DNA of 64,000 nucleotides. Source: Emergencia timonensis (lineage in GTDB: Bacteria > Bacillota > Clostridia > Peptostreptococcales > Anaerovoracaceae). Under the pieces are notes generated by a model. It was not told where the DNA came from. It made no database searches and saw nothing but the letters and a program-made list of their open reading frames with translations. How positions within the stretch are numbered: the stretch's first letter is position 1; each line of letters begins with the position of its first letter. A program made the translations under genes and the position numbers. Positions 52,173 to 63,079 of this stretch are shown here, one piece after another. The stretch spans positions 558,001-622,000 of the forward strand of contig NZ_FLKM01000009.1 of the NCBI RefSeq assembly GCF_900086585.1, written 5' to 3'.

Positions 52173-53102
52173 ATGAAATACAAAAAGCAGATCGATCCTG
52201 AATTAAGGTCAATAGCAAGAAACGTGCCGTATAATAAAGTGCTGATAAAGTGCGCCAATCTATTTCAGGCGATTTCTTTTGGACTAACGACAGTTCCCAA
52301 GGGAATCACGAACAGAAATATCACGATGGAAGGATATAGAGGGTTGAAATTCAGGACGGAGATCTTTGAACCGTTGAATGAAAAAGGAAAGCTGCCCTGT
52401 CTGATTTATGTCCATGGAGGAGCATTCAGCTATCGGGCTTCTGCCTATCACAAGAAACTTGCGTGCATCTATGCAATGGAGGCAAACTGCAGGGTCTGCT
52501 TTCCGGATTATCATCTGACACCTAAGTATCCATACCCAGCCGCATATGAAGATGTTCTGACCCTATATCGATGGATTATGGAAAATGCAGATGAATTTGG
52601 AATCGATACTGAAAAGATCGGAGTGGCTGGAGACAGCGCCGGGGCATCTATTGCTGCCTTGATTTGTAACAATTATAATTCGGAAGAATTGAAACAACCG
52701 TGTCTTCAAATGCTTGTATACCCTTTGACGGATATAGAGATGCAGACGGATTCCATGAAAAAGTTTTCTGATACACCGTTATGGAACGCCAGAAATAACA
52801 GGCGGATGTGGTCATATTATTGTAGGGACTTGAAAGTTGAAGATGCATATAGTGCTTCTCCAATGCATAACAATCTGCCTCAGATCATACCAAATACATA
52901 TATCGAAACTGCAGAATATGACTGTCTGCGTGATGAAGGCATTCTATATGGAAAGAGACTTTCGAGAAGCGAGGCCAAGGTTGAAATAAATCAAACAAGA
53001 GGAACCATCCACGGTTATGATTCTGCTTTGAATACCCAGATTGCAATGAGTAATATTCAAAAACGCATTTTGTTTTTGAAGAAGGGGTTCGACGCTGGGT
53101 GA
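52173..53102 (+). CDS. Alpha/beta hydrolase, acetyl-esterase (HSL) type
   Basis: A 309-residue serine esterase of the hormone-sensitive-lipase family: oxyanion motif YVHGGAFSYR near residue 80, nucleophile GDSAGASIAAL near 154, and a late histidine in GTIHGYDSA. No signal peptide. It follows the NTF2-like gene at close spacing and may be cotranscribed. The start ATG is preceded by AGAGGGC, a weak site. Substrate unknown. Confidence 0.85.
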   Translation: MKYKKQIDPELRSIARNVPYNKVLIKCANLFQAISFGLTTVPKGITNRNITMEGYRGLKFRTEIFEPLNEKGKLPCLIYVHGGAFSYRASAYHKKLACIYAMEANCRVCFPDYHLTPKYPYPAAYEDVLTLYRWIMENADEFGIDTEKIGVAGDSAGASIAALICNNYNSEELKQPCLQMLVYPLTDIEMQTDSMKKFSDTPLWNARNNRRMWSYYCRDLKVEDAYSASPMHNNLPQIIPNTYIETAEYDCLRDEGILYGKRLSRSEAKVEINQTRGTIHGYDSALNTQIAMSNIQKRILFLKKGFDAG

Positions 53103-53499
53103 ATCGTGTGATGCGTATTTGAAAATGTCTATGATCATGAGGTTTGGAAGACGTATAGGGGATGGGGGTATATGATGCGCGTTTTGTACGATAAAGTTAG
53201 GTTTTTTGACGCTGCATCGCAAGTCTCGCGTAACTCCGCGACGATAAAACAGCCATTACCCTGGAAAACAGACGTGACTGCTCACAATATCTGTGGATAT
53301 ACCACATGTGGTTACTTTTATGAAATGTAGATGGCATTTGAACGATTGGAATTCATACAAAAAATAACCGGAATCAGATATACCCCTCTGCTGATGCGCC
53401 TAAATCTTAACCCAGTTACGCGGGAATGCCCGGATATAGCTCCAAAGCCTAACCTTATTGAAACGGAACATGCTTTGATAGAAGAAAAGGAGATCACTC
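53103..53499. other. Gap without a supported gene
   Basis: About 400 bp. A 66-codon frame (53331-53531) has no ribosome site and no recognisable domain. I see no hairpin, promoter or repeat that I can defend. It may hold eroded sequence, given the broken toxin-antitoxin genes further right. Confidence 0.4.
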
Positions 53500-53697
53500 A
53501 TGAGCAGCGAAGAACGGCTCGCACAATTTGAGAAAATGAAAAAGTCCATCGAGGAGCAGCATGCGGACATTGTGTGCAAACTGGACAAGCTGCGGGGCGA
53601 AGGCAAACAGAAGTCAGCGACCTACATGCAGCTTCTGAGCAACAAGATGACCTTTGAAAACATGCTCAAGCTTTACGAGCTGTACGACATCGATTGA
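53500..53697 (+). CDS. Small coiled-coil protein, unknown function
   Basis: Sixty-five residues: MSSEERLAQFEKMKKSIEE, then a helical, charged body ending in KMTFENMLKLYELYDID. AAAAGGAG is 8 bp before the ATG, a good site. No family recognised. It precedes the MNT/HEPN remnant. Confidence 0.6.
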   Translation: MSSEERLAQFEKMKKSIEEQHADIVCKLDKLRGEGKQKSATYMQLLSNKMTFENMLKLYELYDID

Positions 53698-53707
53698 GGA
53701 ACGGAAA

Positions 53708-53952
53708 ATGTTTGAAGAAACGAGGATAAAGGTAAAAGTCATTGAAGAAATCAGAGAGCTGGCTATCGTCTATGGAATAAAGCGGGATTGATCGATGACG
53801 AAGAGACGTGGTTATCTGCCTTGCTATCCAAAAATAATGTGTCCCATTCATATGATAAATGTATGGCGAACGATATCATAGAAAAGACAAAACAGAAATA
53901 TGTCACGATGTTTAGCGACCTGAAAGAAAAGATAGAGAGAAGCTGGTTATAA
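53708..53952 (+). pseudogene. Remnant of an MNT nucleotidyltransferase / HEPN toxin-antitoxin pair
   Basis: From ATG 53708 the first frame gives MFEETRIKVKVIEEIRELAIVYGIKRD and stops at 53791: the start of a small MNT nucleotidyltransferase, cut before its GSxARG motif. Overlapping in another frame (53779-53952) is KAGLIDDEETWLSALLSKN...SHSYDKCMANDI...IERSWL, the C-terminal part of an HI0074/HEPN-type partner. The order and frames fit an internal deletion that fused the start of the antitoxin gene to the end of the HEPN gene. Recognised from family patterns only. Confidence 0.62.
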
Positions 53953-53953
53953 T

Positions 53954-56649
<2,696 letters not shown>

Positions 56650-56673
56650 CAGCAATTTAATGGAGGACTTTTT

Positions 56674-57807
56674 ATGGGTGAAATCAAACAGAGAGATTAT
56701 GTATTCGACACCTTTCGAGGCTTGTGTATGTGGTGTATCCCGATTTCCCATTTTACGAGAATGGCAGGGCACTTCAGCCACGACTCCGTCAGCGGTGTCA
56801 TCTATATCACGATCAATGTATTTGTCATGCAGGCGTTTATGTTTCTGTCCGGCTATTTTTCGAAAAAACCGGAAAAGAGCAGACAAATTGCCTTTAAGAT
56901 ATTTTTATGGCCTTATATATTGAGTATCTTTTTCTTTTATGGGGTGAGAACCCTGCTGTGGGGTCATGCGAATCTGTACTTCGATCAGCCGCCCTTTGCC
57001 ATGTGGTTCATGTTCGCGCTGTTCCTGTACAAGTTGTTCCAGAAAAATTACATAAAGGTTCCGCATTTCTTTGCAATCACCTTTGTGTTGTATCTGGTGG
57101 CGGGATGCATCCCATTCTTGACGGAATATCTGTCGCTAGGTCGGCTTGTATCCTATTTCTCCTTCTTTTTCCTGGGATACTACTGCAATGCGGAACACAT
57201 CGCCAAGATCAAATGCCTCAAGAAGTGGCAGAGTCTGGTCTTGGGCATCGTGCTGGTGGGTATTTCAATCTATCTTGCCTACGGACTTACTGGCATTCCG
57301 GTGGAATGGTACTTGCTCAGACGGCCAGGCGCGGAAATCGGCGTTGTCTGGTATGTGGACATCTTGATGCGCTTCGTGCTGTTCGTCCTCGGCTGTGCAT
57401 GGCTGGTTCTGATGTTCAACATCCTGCCGGGCAAAGACAATTACCTGGCCTATGTGGGCAGAAATACCATGCCGGTCTATATCTTCCATCTGGTTGTGCG
57501 CCAGTGGATCAAAAAACACGGTATCACCATGGGATTTTTTGCCCTGCCGCAGGCGGGCAGTCCGCTGTATCTGCTGCTGATCCTGGGCTTAGCGTCCCTA
57601 TGTGTCGTGGTATTCTCGTCAAAACCGGTGTCGAAGTTCTATGACTTTGTGGTAGACGGATTGTACGATATCTTCATGTGGGTCATCAATCACATTGTGC
57701 TGGTCATCTTCGGCGCGGTGGAGAAGGTCTTGGTGCTGGCCGGCCTGGGTACTGTGGACTGGCTGGGCAGACAGAAGACAGCCGCTGAGCAAAAAGTAGA
57801 GGATTAA
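56674..57807 (+). CDS. Acyltransferase-3 family membrane protein
   Basis: A 377-residue polytopic protein of the acyltransferase-3 family, which O-acetylates surface polysaccharides or similar. It starts YVFDTFRGLCMWCIPISHFTRM (the usual DxxRG...H motif), has about ten membrane segments, and YVGRNTMPVYIFHLVVRQ near residue 270 is typical. It follows glpK by 24 bp and may be cotranscribed. Substrate unknown. Confidence 0.88.
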   Translation: MGEIKQRDYVFDTFRGLCMWCIPISHFTRMAGHFSHDSVSGVIYITINVFVMQAFMFLSGYFSKKPEKSRQIAFKIFLWPYILSIFFFYGVRTLLWGHANLYFDQPPFAMWFMFALFLYKLFQKNYIKVPHFFAITFVLYLVAGCIPFLTEYLSLGRLVSYFSFFFLGYYCNAEHIAKIKCLKKWQSLVLGIVLVGISIYLAYGLTGIPVEWYLLRRPGAEIGVVWYVDILMRFVLFVLGCAWLVLMFNILPGKDNYLAYVGRNTMPVYIFHLVVRQWIKKHGITMGFFALPQAGSPLYLLLILGLASLCVVVFSSKPVSKFYDFVVDGLYDIFMWVINHIVLVIFGAVEKVLVLAGLGTVDWLGRQKTAAEQKVED

Positions 57808-58117
57808 AAGAAACACGAGATAACGAATCGAATGATGAAATCTGCCATAAATGTCTGCTTTTTTGATGCTTTCGGGCACTTTTGCCACGATGAAGAGGTG
57901 TTTAATGGTCTGTTTTTCAAAAAACAGGCGGATTTTTATAAATAGAAGTCCTATATAGTGGGATTCGTCTATATGAAAAATGGTGATTTTGGTCACAAAT
58001 TGATGCAATGAGCCTAGCGGCAAGTGCAAAATATTCTTTCGCAACATAAAATCTGCCAGAAATGCCTTTAAAATGGCATCTTTCTGGCAGATTTTTGAAT
58101 TTGGATATTAATATACA
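57808..58117. other. Gap between convergent genes
   Basis: About 310 bp. No gene. It holds CTGTTTTTC/AAAAAACAG (near 57911) and the strong terminator at 58048-58096. The rest is AT-rich without a pattern I can name. Confidence 0.45.
58048..58096. terminator. Bidirectional terminator
   Basis: AAAATCTGCCAGAAA pairs with TTTCTGGCAGATTTTT, with an inner GCC/GGC stem. It serves the acyltransferase and the convergent HTH-Uma2 gene. Confidence 0.92.
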
Positions 58118-58906
58118 TCAGTCCTCGTAGAGGAAGCTGATGTAGTTGTACATCTCCCTAAAGTCGATCTGGCACTGGCCGTCCAGAATGGATACGGTAA
58201 CGTTATCTTCAAAGCCGCAGATGAGCGGATAGTCCTCGTGCTCGAAATCGTAGATGGAGACGACCTTCTTGTCCGGGTCGATCATCCAGTATTCCCGTAC
58301 ACCGGCATTCATGTACTTGTTCAGCTTGACGATCATGTCCTTCTTTTTGGTGGAAGGGGAGAGAACTTCCAGAACGAAATCGGGTGCGCCGTAGACGCAG
58401 CGCTTGATGACCTTGTTCCGGTCACAGACGACGATGACGTCCGGTTCGACCATGGTCTTGTCGTCACAGTCAAGCTGCACGTCGATGGGAGAAATCATCG
58501 GGAGGCAGTCGCCGTGCTTACTGGTGATGTGGTTAAATAGTTGATTGTAGATATACCCGGCGATCAGCTGATGGGCGGAAGCGGGCGAAGTCATGTTGTA
58601 AATGACGCCGTCAATCAGCTCGATGCGGTAGTCCTCTGGAAAGGCATAGTAATCCTCCAGGGTGTAGTCACCCTGTTTCTTGGTCAGATAGGGGGCAGTG
58701 GTTTCGTTGACGAAACACTTGCCCGTGGTGGAGGACGGTTCCCCCAGGACCTGTTCCAGCGCCTGCAGTGTTGCATAGCGGGGATAACTGGTTTCGCCGC
58801 TGAAAATCTTCTGTACAGTGCCGAGGGGTACGCCGGATAGCTCAGCCACCTTGGCGTTGGAGTAACCCAGTTCTCTCTTGCGGCGCTTCATTTCCTGGAT
58901 AGTCAT
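58118..58906 (-). CDS. HTH-Uma2 fusion protein (PD-(D/E)XK nuclease fold)
   Basis: A 262-residue protein with an N-terminal XRE-like HTH (residues 5-60: MKRRKRELGYSNAKVAELSGVPLGTVQKIFSG) joined to a Uma2-family nuclease-fold domain (about 80-255) with FPEDYRIELIDG, MVEPDVIVVCD and FVLEVLSPSTKKKD, the acidic and lysine residues of the active site. Uma2 proteins usually stand alone and their function is unclear. AAAGGAG precedes the ATG. A self-regulated nuclease or a DNA-sensing role is possible. Confidence 0.85.
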   Translation of the reverse strand: MTIQEMKRRKRELGYSNAKVAELSGVPLGTVQKIFSGETSYPRYATLQALEQVLGEPSSTTGKCFVNETTAPYLTKKQGDYTLEDYYAFPEDYRIELIDGVIYNMTSPASAHQLIAGYIYNQLFNHITSKHGDCLPMISPIDVQLDCDDKTMVEPDVIVVCDRNKVIKRCVYGAPDFVLEVLSPSTKKKDMIVKLNKYMNAGVREYWMIDPDKKVVSIYDFEHEDYPLICGFEDNVTVSILDGQCQIDFREMYNYISFLYED

Positions 58907-59035
58907 GATGATACGCTCCTTTCGGGTTAAATACGGTTTGAAATATATCCTGAATTTTCTTTATCATAACACGAATAAAACCGAAATACAACCGAATACG
59001 AAAATTTTGTTGACAAAAAAATTTTGTGAAAAAAG

Positions 59036-59065
59036 TTGACCATAACGCCTCGCCAACTGTATATA
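59036..59065 (+). promoter_or_regulatory. Promoter of the ECF sigma operon
   Basis: TTGACC (59036-59041), 18-bp spacer, TATATA (59060-59065), 28 bp before the sigma start. It resembles a sigma-A promoter; an overlapping ECF-type promoter cannot be excluded. Confidence 0.5.
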
Positions 59066-59093
59066 GAGTGAACCCATGAAGGAGTGTGATAGG

Positions 59094-59570
59094 ATGAATA
59101 TCAGGGAATTTGAAGAAAAGTACGACCAGTATAAGACCGTCATTTACCGCATCGCTTTTACCTATCTGAAAAACAATGAGGAGTGCGAGGACGCGATGCA
59201 GGAGGTCTTTCTGAAGTACCTGTTGTCCGCACCGGCATTTGAGAGTACCGAGCATGAGAAGCGGTGGCTGATCAGGGTGACCGTCAACTACTGCAAGAAC
59301 AACCTGAAGCTTTTTTGGAATTCTCGCAGAGGTGCGATTGAGGAAATTGCGCAGCTTCCTGCAGATAACGAAGAGAAAGCGATTTTGGAAGAAATCTTCA
59401 ATCTGCCGGAAAAGTTCAAAATCGTCATCTATCTGTATTATGTGGAAGGGTATAAGTGTGCAGAGATTGCGGAGATTTTGGGCATGAAGGAGTCCGCCGT
59501 CAAAATGCGGCTGAAAAAGGGACGGGAATTGTTGAAAATCCAATGGGAGAAAGGGGAGGTGTTCGCATGA
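59094..59570 (+). CDS. ECF-type RNA polymerase sigma factor
   Basis: A 158-residue sigma-70 family member with region 2 (YKTVIYRIAFTYLKNNEECEDAMQEVFLKYL) and region 4 (FNLPEKFKIVIYLYYVEGYKCAEIAEILGMKESAVKMRLKKGRELL). ATG 59094 follows AAGGAG; ATG 59076 has no site. It overlaps the next gene by 4 bp (ATGA), the usual sigma/anti-sigma arrangement. The regulon is unknown. Confidence 0.93.
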   Translation: MNIREFEEKYDQYKTVIYRIAFTYLKNNEECEDAMQEVFLKYLLSAPAFESTEHEKRWLIRVTVNYCKNNLKLFWNSRRGAIEEIAQLPADNEEKAILEEIFNLPEKFKIVIYLYYVEGYKCAEIAEILGMKESAVKMRLKKGRELLKIQWEKGEVFA

Positions 59571-60436
59571 ATGAGAGCAGGATCAAAGGTGCGTTTGAAA
59601 CCATGCATATCACGAAGGAGATGGATCAGAGAATCCTTGCGGCAGTTGCGAGCGGCCAGGAAACGCAGAAGGGGAGGCCGCGAAGAAGGAGCCGGAGGTT
59701 TTATCATAGACTGGCTCTGGCAGCAGCTATCGTGCTGACGCTGTTTACCGTATTTCAGATACCGCAGGTGGCGACCTATGCGGAGTCGGTGCTGAAAGAG
59801 TTTACTAAAATCTTCTATGTACAGGGAGACGAAGTCGAAATGGAAGGTAAATATATCAGAATCAGCGAGGATGCTGATAAAAGGTGGAAAAAGACCGACG
59901 GTCTCAAAGAAATTGAAAAAAACTTGAATGTCAGGCTCTTGAAATATGATGAGAGTTACGAAGGGGAGAATTCATGGGACTACTATGCCGGAATGATTGA
60001 AGGCGACAATGGACCGATTAAAGAAATCACTTTGACCAACTATTACTATATTTTAGGAGATTTGAAAAATGTCGACACGACTGTTTTTGATTCTGCGAGC
60101 ACGGTGAATAGCATCACCTATACAAGCGGGAAGATTTTTAAAACGCCGGTCAGCTGTCAAATTGTCATTAAGACGGAAGCAGAGGCAGAGGAGGGAGAGG
60201 ATGTAGAAGTAATCCCGGACTTTGATAGTGCAGAAGCCACCAAGTACAGATGCAAAAACCTCGGTACAGATGTACTGTTATACAGGGTGGATACCGACGG
60301 ACCGGCAGCCTGGGAGCAGGTTCGTGTCAGGGAAATGACCAATATGGTTATTTTCTATGAGGGAATCGAGTATCATTTCCTAGGTGAAGTCAGCATGGAC
60401 ACCATGAAGGAAATCGCAGAGAATCTACATTATTAA
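59567..60436 (+). CDS. Membrane-anchored putative anti-sigma factor
   Basis: A 289-residue protein: a cytosolic N-terminus (MNESRIKGAFETMHITKEMDQRIL), a basic stretch (KGRPRRRSRRF), one membrane segment (LALAAAIVLTLFTVFQIP, about 49-66) and an extracytoplasmic domain rich in acidic and beta-forming residues ending in GIEYHFLGEVSMDTMKEIAENL, like DUF4367-type sensor domains. AGGGGAGG precedes the ATG. Its 4-bp overlap with the sigma gene supports the role. Confidence 0.83.
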   Translation: MNESRIKGAFETMHITKEMDQRILAAVASGQETQKGRPRRRSRRFYHRLALAAAIVLTLFTVFQIPQVATYAESVLKEFTKIFYVQGDEVEMEGKYIRISEDADKRWKKTDGLKEIEKNLNVRLLKYDESYEGENSWDYYAGMIEGDNGPIKEITLTNYYYILGDLKNVDTTVFDSASTVNSITYTSGKIFKTPVSCQIVIKTEAEAEEGEDVEVIPDFDSAEATKYRCKNLGTDVLLYRVDTDGPAAWEQVRVREMTNMVIFYEGIEYHFLGEVSMDTMKEIAENLHY

Positions 60437-60455
60437 TAATGCTTACACACCAAAG

Positions 60456-60484
60456 AGCGCCCGTTGATTGCGGGTGCTTTTTAT
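60456..60484 (+). terminator. Terminator of the sigma/anti-sigma operon
   Basis: AGCGCCCG pairs with CGGGTGCT around TTGATTG, followed by TTTTT. Confidence 0.8.
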
Positions 60485-60520
60485 CAGGTGTTTACATAAT
60501 TTTATAATTAATGGTAAAAT

Positions 60521-60550
60521 AGAACCTGGATAAATCCAGGTTCTATTTTC
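60521..60550 (+). terminator. Hairpin before the hic genes
   Basis: AGAACCTGGA-TAAA-TCCAGGTTCT, a perfect 10-bp stem, followed by ATTTTC. It may stop leftover upstream transcription before hicA'. Confidence 0.6.
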
Positions 60551-60603
60551 ATCGGACATTTGACGCACGTGTAAATACGTACAATAATATATAGGAGATG
60601 AAA

Positions 60604-60690
60604 ATGAAAACATCATTTCCAAGACACCCTTCAAAAGAAATACCGACAGGACTCATGAACCGCATATTAAAGGATGCAGGGTTAAAATAG
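60604..60690 (+). pseudogene. hicA: hicA 3' remnant (28 codons)
   Basis: MKTSFPRHPSKEIPTGLMNR followed by ILKDAGLK, the C-terminal third of a HicA mRNA interferase (RHPxKEI...G...ILKxAGL). The N-terminal double-stranded RNA-binding fold and its catalytic GSH histidine are missing. AGGAGATGAAA lies just before the ATG, so a peptide could still be made. It is directly upstream of hicB, the toxin-first order of hicAB loci. Confidence 0.75.
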
Positions 60691-60718
60691 GAAGTGACGA
60701 ATTGCATAGCGGGTACCT

Positions 60719-61111
60719 ATGAAATACGTATACCCAGCTGTGTTTACCAAAGAGAAGGGCGGAAAATACGCAATTCATTTTCCTGATATTGAAAGCTGCT
60801 ATACCTGTGGCAGTAATCTGGCTGACGGTCTGAAAATGGCGCAGGATGTGCTGGCCTTCACACTTTATGATTACGAAAAGGAAGGTCGTGAGATTCCTAC
60901 GGCCAGCGATATAAAAGACATTGATGTAGCGGAGGATGAATTCGTCAATTACACTACCTGCGACACGATAGAATATCGCAAACGGCATAACAACAAAGCA
61001 GTCAAGAAGACTTTGACCATTCCGCAGTGGCTCAATGAGGAAGCTGCTACCAAGGGTGTCAACTTCTCGGCGGTGCTTCAGGACGCACTGCGGGACTACC
61101 TGGATATCTGA
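60719..61111 (+). CDS. hicB: HicB family antitoxin
   Basis: A 130-residue HicB: the N-terminal degraded RNase H-like domain (YPAVFTKEKGGKYAIHFPDIESCYTCGSNLADGLKMAQDVL) and a C-terminal ribbon/HTH DNA-binding part (KKTLTIPQWLNEEAATKGVNFSAVLQDALRDYL). It appears intact while its toxin partner is reduced to a stub 28 bp upstream. It may repress its own promoter or act in trans on another HicA. Confidence 0.9.
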   Translation: MKYVYPAVFTKEKGGKYAIHFPDIESCYTCGSNLADGLKMAQDVLAFTLYDYEKEGREIPTASDIKDIDVAEDEFVNYTTCDTIEYRKRHNNKAVKKTLTIPQWLNEEAATKGVNFSAVLQDALRDYLDI

Positions 61112-61570
61112 GCAGGCCGGTCACAGCAAAGGCATGAAACTGCGCTACGATACTTTTGTGCTTTTGAAGATTTTTTTGGTTATTTGACCTAAAAACCAGC
61201 TTCACAGCCGTCATTTTCGGCAGTTCAACATGGAGAAACTGGGATATTTCTGAGTGGAAAAGGGCTTCGTGGTTATTTCTTTCGATCTACAGGCATGGCA
61301 TGACCGGAAATAGCAATCAAAATATCACCATAAAAGAAAAATCAGTGAAATTTTCCTCTGTGCTTCGTCTTTTGCAAAGGGTGTTTTAGGTCAAGTCACC
61401 AAAATCAATGGAAATAGCACAAAACTATCGTGAGAGCGGATTCCGGTCTGGACTGCCCGGCAACATCCATCTGCCGCAGGCCTCTTTGCCGGTTTTCCCC
61501 TCTGTCCATAACGAAAAAATTATGCTACAATAAACAAAACAATATCGCCGCACGATGAGGAGACGAGACC
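61112..61570. other. Gap with a candidate MITE
   Basis: About 460 bp with no gene. It contains the 231-bp inverted-repeat element at 61174-61404. Near 61520 TATGCTACAATAA provides a possible -10 box for the next gene. Confidence 0.5.
61174..61404. repeat. Candidate MITE with 21-bp terminal inverted repeats
   Basis: TTTTGGTTATTTGACCTAAAA (61174-61194, shown in part by TTGACCTAAAA) and its inverted counterpart at 61384-61404 match at 19 of 21 positions. The 231-bp element has no coding capacity. I see no clear target duplication and no second copy in the window. Confidence 0.5.
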
Positions 61571-62149
61571 ATGGATACAAAACCGAATTTACATAATGAT
61601 AATACAAAAGAACAGGAACTTTATGCGCCAGAGGGTTATATCAGGCCCGGCGTCCAAACAAGACAAGGGACGCAAGCCAGCCGAGCTTCCCAAACAAGGC
61701 AGGCAGCCCAAGTCAGCCAAGAGGTGCAAGCCAGCCAAGTCGTCCAACCGAACCCAGATGTTCTCCCCGCCCCAGCCGCTCAAACTAGTGCCACCGCCGC
61801 CACGGTGGTAAAATCCGAACAGGGAGGTTCCACCATTATAGATTTTGATTACGACAAATATGCCGATGTGGAGAGAAAAGCGACCCATACCAACGCCATT
61901 GCCGGACTGACCTTGGGGATTTTGTGCCTGGTGACGATCTGGTTCAGCAAAATCCTTGCAATCATTCTGAGTATCGCAGGCATCGTCCTTTCCCTCAAGG
62001 GCAGGTCAGAGCCTGGCGGAAAGTCCATGGCTACAGCAGGTCTGATCTGTTCCATCATCGGCCTTGCCCTGTCGCTTCTATCTATCCTATGGACGATGAT
62101 CTTCGTCATAGGCTTCATCGATGGAGTGAATTCCTTACGGCGATGGTAA
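61571..62149 (+). CDS. DUF4190-like membrane protein with Gln/Ser-rich N-terminus
   Basis: A 192-residue protein. Residues about 30-75 are a low-complexity tract of Q, A, S and V (repeats such as QASRASQTRQAAQVSQ), followed by two membrane segments (ILCLVTIWFSKILAIILSIAGIVLSL and LICSIIGLALSLLSILWTMIFVIGF) around GRSEPGGKSMATAG, the DUF4190-type pattern. GAGGAGA precedes the ATG. It overlaps yaaA by 7 bp. Function unknown. Confidence 0.75.
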   Translation: MDTKPNLHNDNTKEQELYAPEGYIRPGVQTRQGTQASRASQTRQAAQVSQEVQASQVVQPNPDVLPAPAAQTSATAATVVKSEQGGSTIIDFDYDKYADVERKATHTNAIAGLTLGILCLVTIWFSKILAIILSIAGIVLSLKGRSEPGGKSMATAGLICSIIGLALSLLSILWTMIFVIGFIDGVNSLRRW

Positions 62150-62883
62150 TCATCATTTCCCCGGCAAAGAAGATGAATGTCAATACGGATCTCTTCCCAT
62201 GCAGGAATCTCCCCTGTTTCATGGAGGATGCGAAAAAACTGCTGGCTTTTCTGCGGGGACTCACTTATGAAGAGGCAAAGGCGGTATGGAATTGCAGCGA
62301 CAAGCTTGCGGCGTTGAATTATGATCGGCTGCAGACCATGGATCTGGAACGGAATCTGACGCCGGCAATCCTGTCTTACGAAGGAATCCAGTATCAATAC
62401 ATGGCGCCGGGGGTTTTCACGACGGAGGCTTACGAGTACATCGAGGAGCATTTGCGCATTTTGTCCGGGTTCTACGGCATGCTGCGGCCTTTTGACGGGG
62501 TTACGCCTTACCGTCTGGAGATGCAGGCGAAGCTGGGCAGTGCAGAGATTGACTCTTTGTACGACTTCTGGGGATGGCGCATCGCATCAAAACTCTTCGA
62601 GGAGGCGGACACGGTCTTGAACCTGGCGTCAAAGGAGTACAGCAGATGCGTTTCGGACTATTTGCCGGAAGATAAAAGAATGATCACCTGTGTCTTTGGC
62701 GAACTGATTGATGGAAAGGTCAAAGAGAAGGGCACCATGGTCAAAATGGCCCGCGGGGAGATGGTCCGGTACATGGCGGAGAACCAGATCGAGGACATAG
62801 AGAAAATCAAAAATTTCGACCGGCTGGGCTATGCCTATGCAGAGCCGCTTTCAGATCAGCAAACTTACGTATTTTTGAAATAA
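62143..62883 (+). CDS. yaaA: Peroxide stress protein YaaA
   Basis: A 246-residue YaaA/DUF328 protein: MVIIISPAKKMNV at the start, then LMKISDKLAALNYDR-like NCSDKLAALNYDRL, LSGFYGMLRPFDGVTPYRLEM and a C-terminal NFDRLGYAYAEPLS. In E. coli YaaA binds DNA and lowers free iron under peroxide stress. ATG 62143 lies inside the end of the DUF4190 gene with no strong site, so coupled translation is likely. Confidence 0.92.
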   Translation: MVIIISPAKKMNVNTDLFPCRNLPCFMEDAKKLLAFLRGLTYEEAKAVWNCSDKLAALNYDRLQTMDLERNLTPAILSYEGIQYQYMAPGVFTTEAYEYIEEHLRILSGFYGMLRPFDGVTPYRLEMQAKLGSAEIDSLYDFWGWRIASKLFEEADTVLNLASKEYSRCVSDYLPEDKRMITCVFGELIDGKVKEKGTMVKMARGEMVRYMAENQIEDIEKIKNFDRLGYAYAEPLSDQQTYVFLK

Positions 62884-62961
62884 AAAACGTGGAAATCACG
62901 AAGTCAAGCGGTCAAGTCTGCCAAATCGAGATTTGGGGACTTTTCCCATGAGACCTGCCAA

Positions 62962-62982
62962 CGATTTACTTAAAGTAAATCG
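62962..62982. repeat. 9-bp perfect hairpin
   Basis: CGATTTACT and AGTAAATCG around TAA, in the gap after yaaA. Purpose unknown; no T run follows. Confidence 0.45.
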
Positions 62983-63022
62983 GGCTAGGACTTCAAGATT
63001 CCTATCTTCACATGTATAAACA

Positions 63023-63063
63023 AGAACCCCCTTCGCGGCATGAAAAAACGCGGAGGGGGTTCT
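63023..63063. terminator. Bidirectional terminator between yaaA and the SDR gene
   Basis: AGAACCCCC and TCGCG pair with CGCG and GGGGGTTCT around an A-rich loop. It lies between convergent genes. Confidence 0.85.
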
Positions 63064-63079
63064 ATAATCTCAAGGTGGC

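Noticed and set aside
53331..53531. 66-codon frame before the coiled-coil ORF
   Set aside because: No ribosome site in front of the ATG and the end overlaps a better supported ORF.
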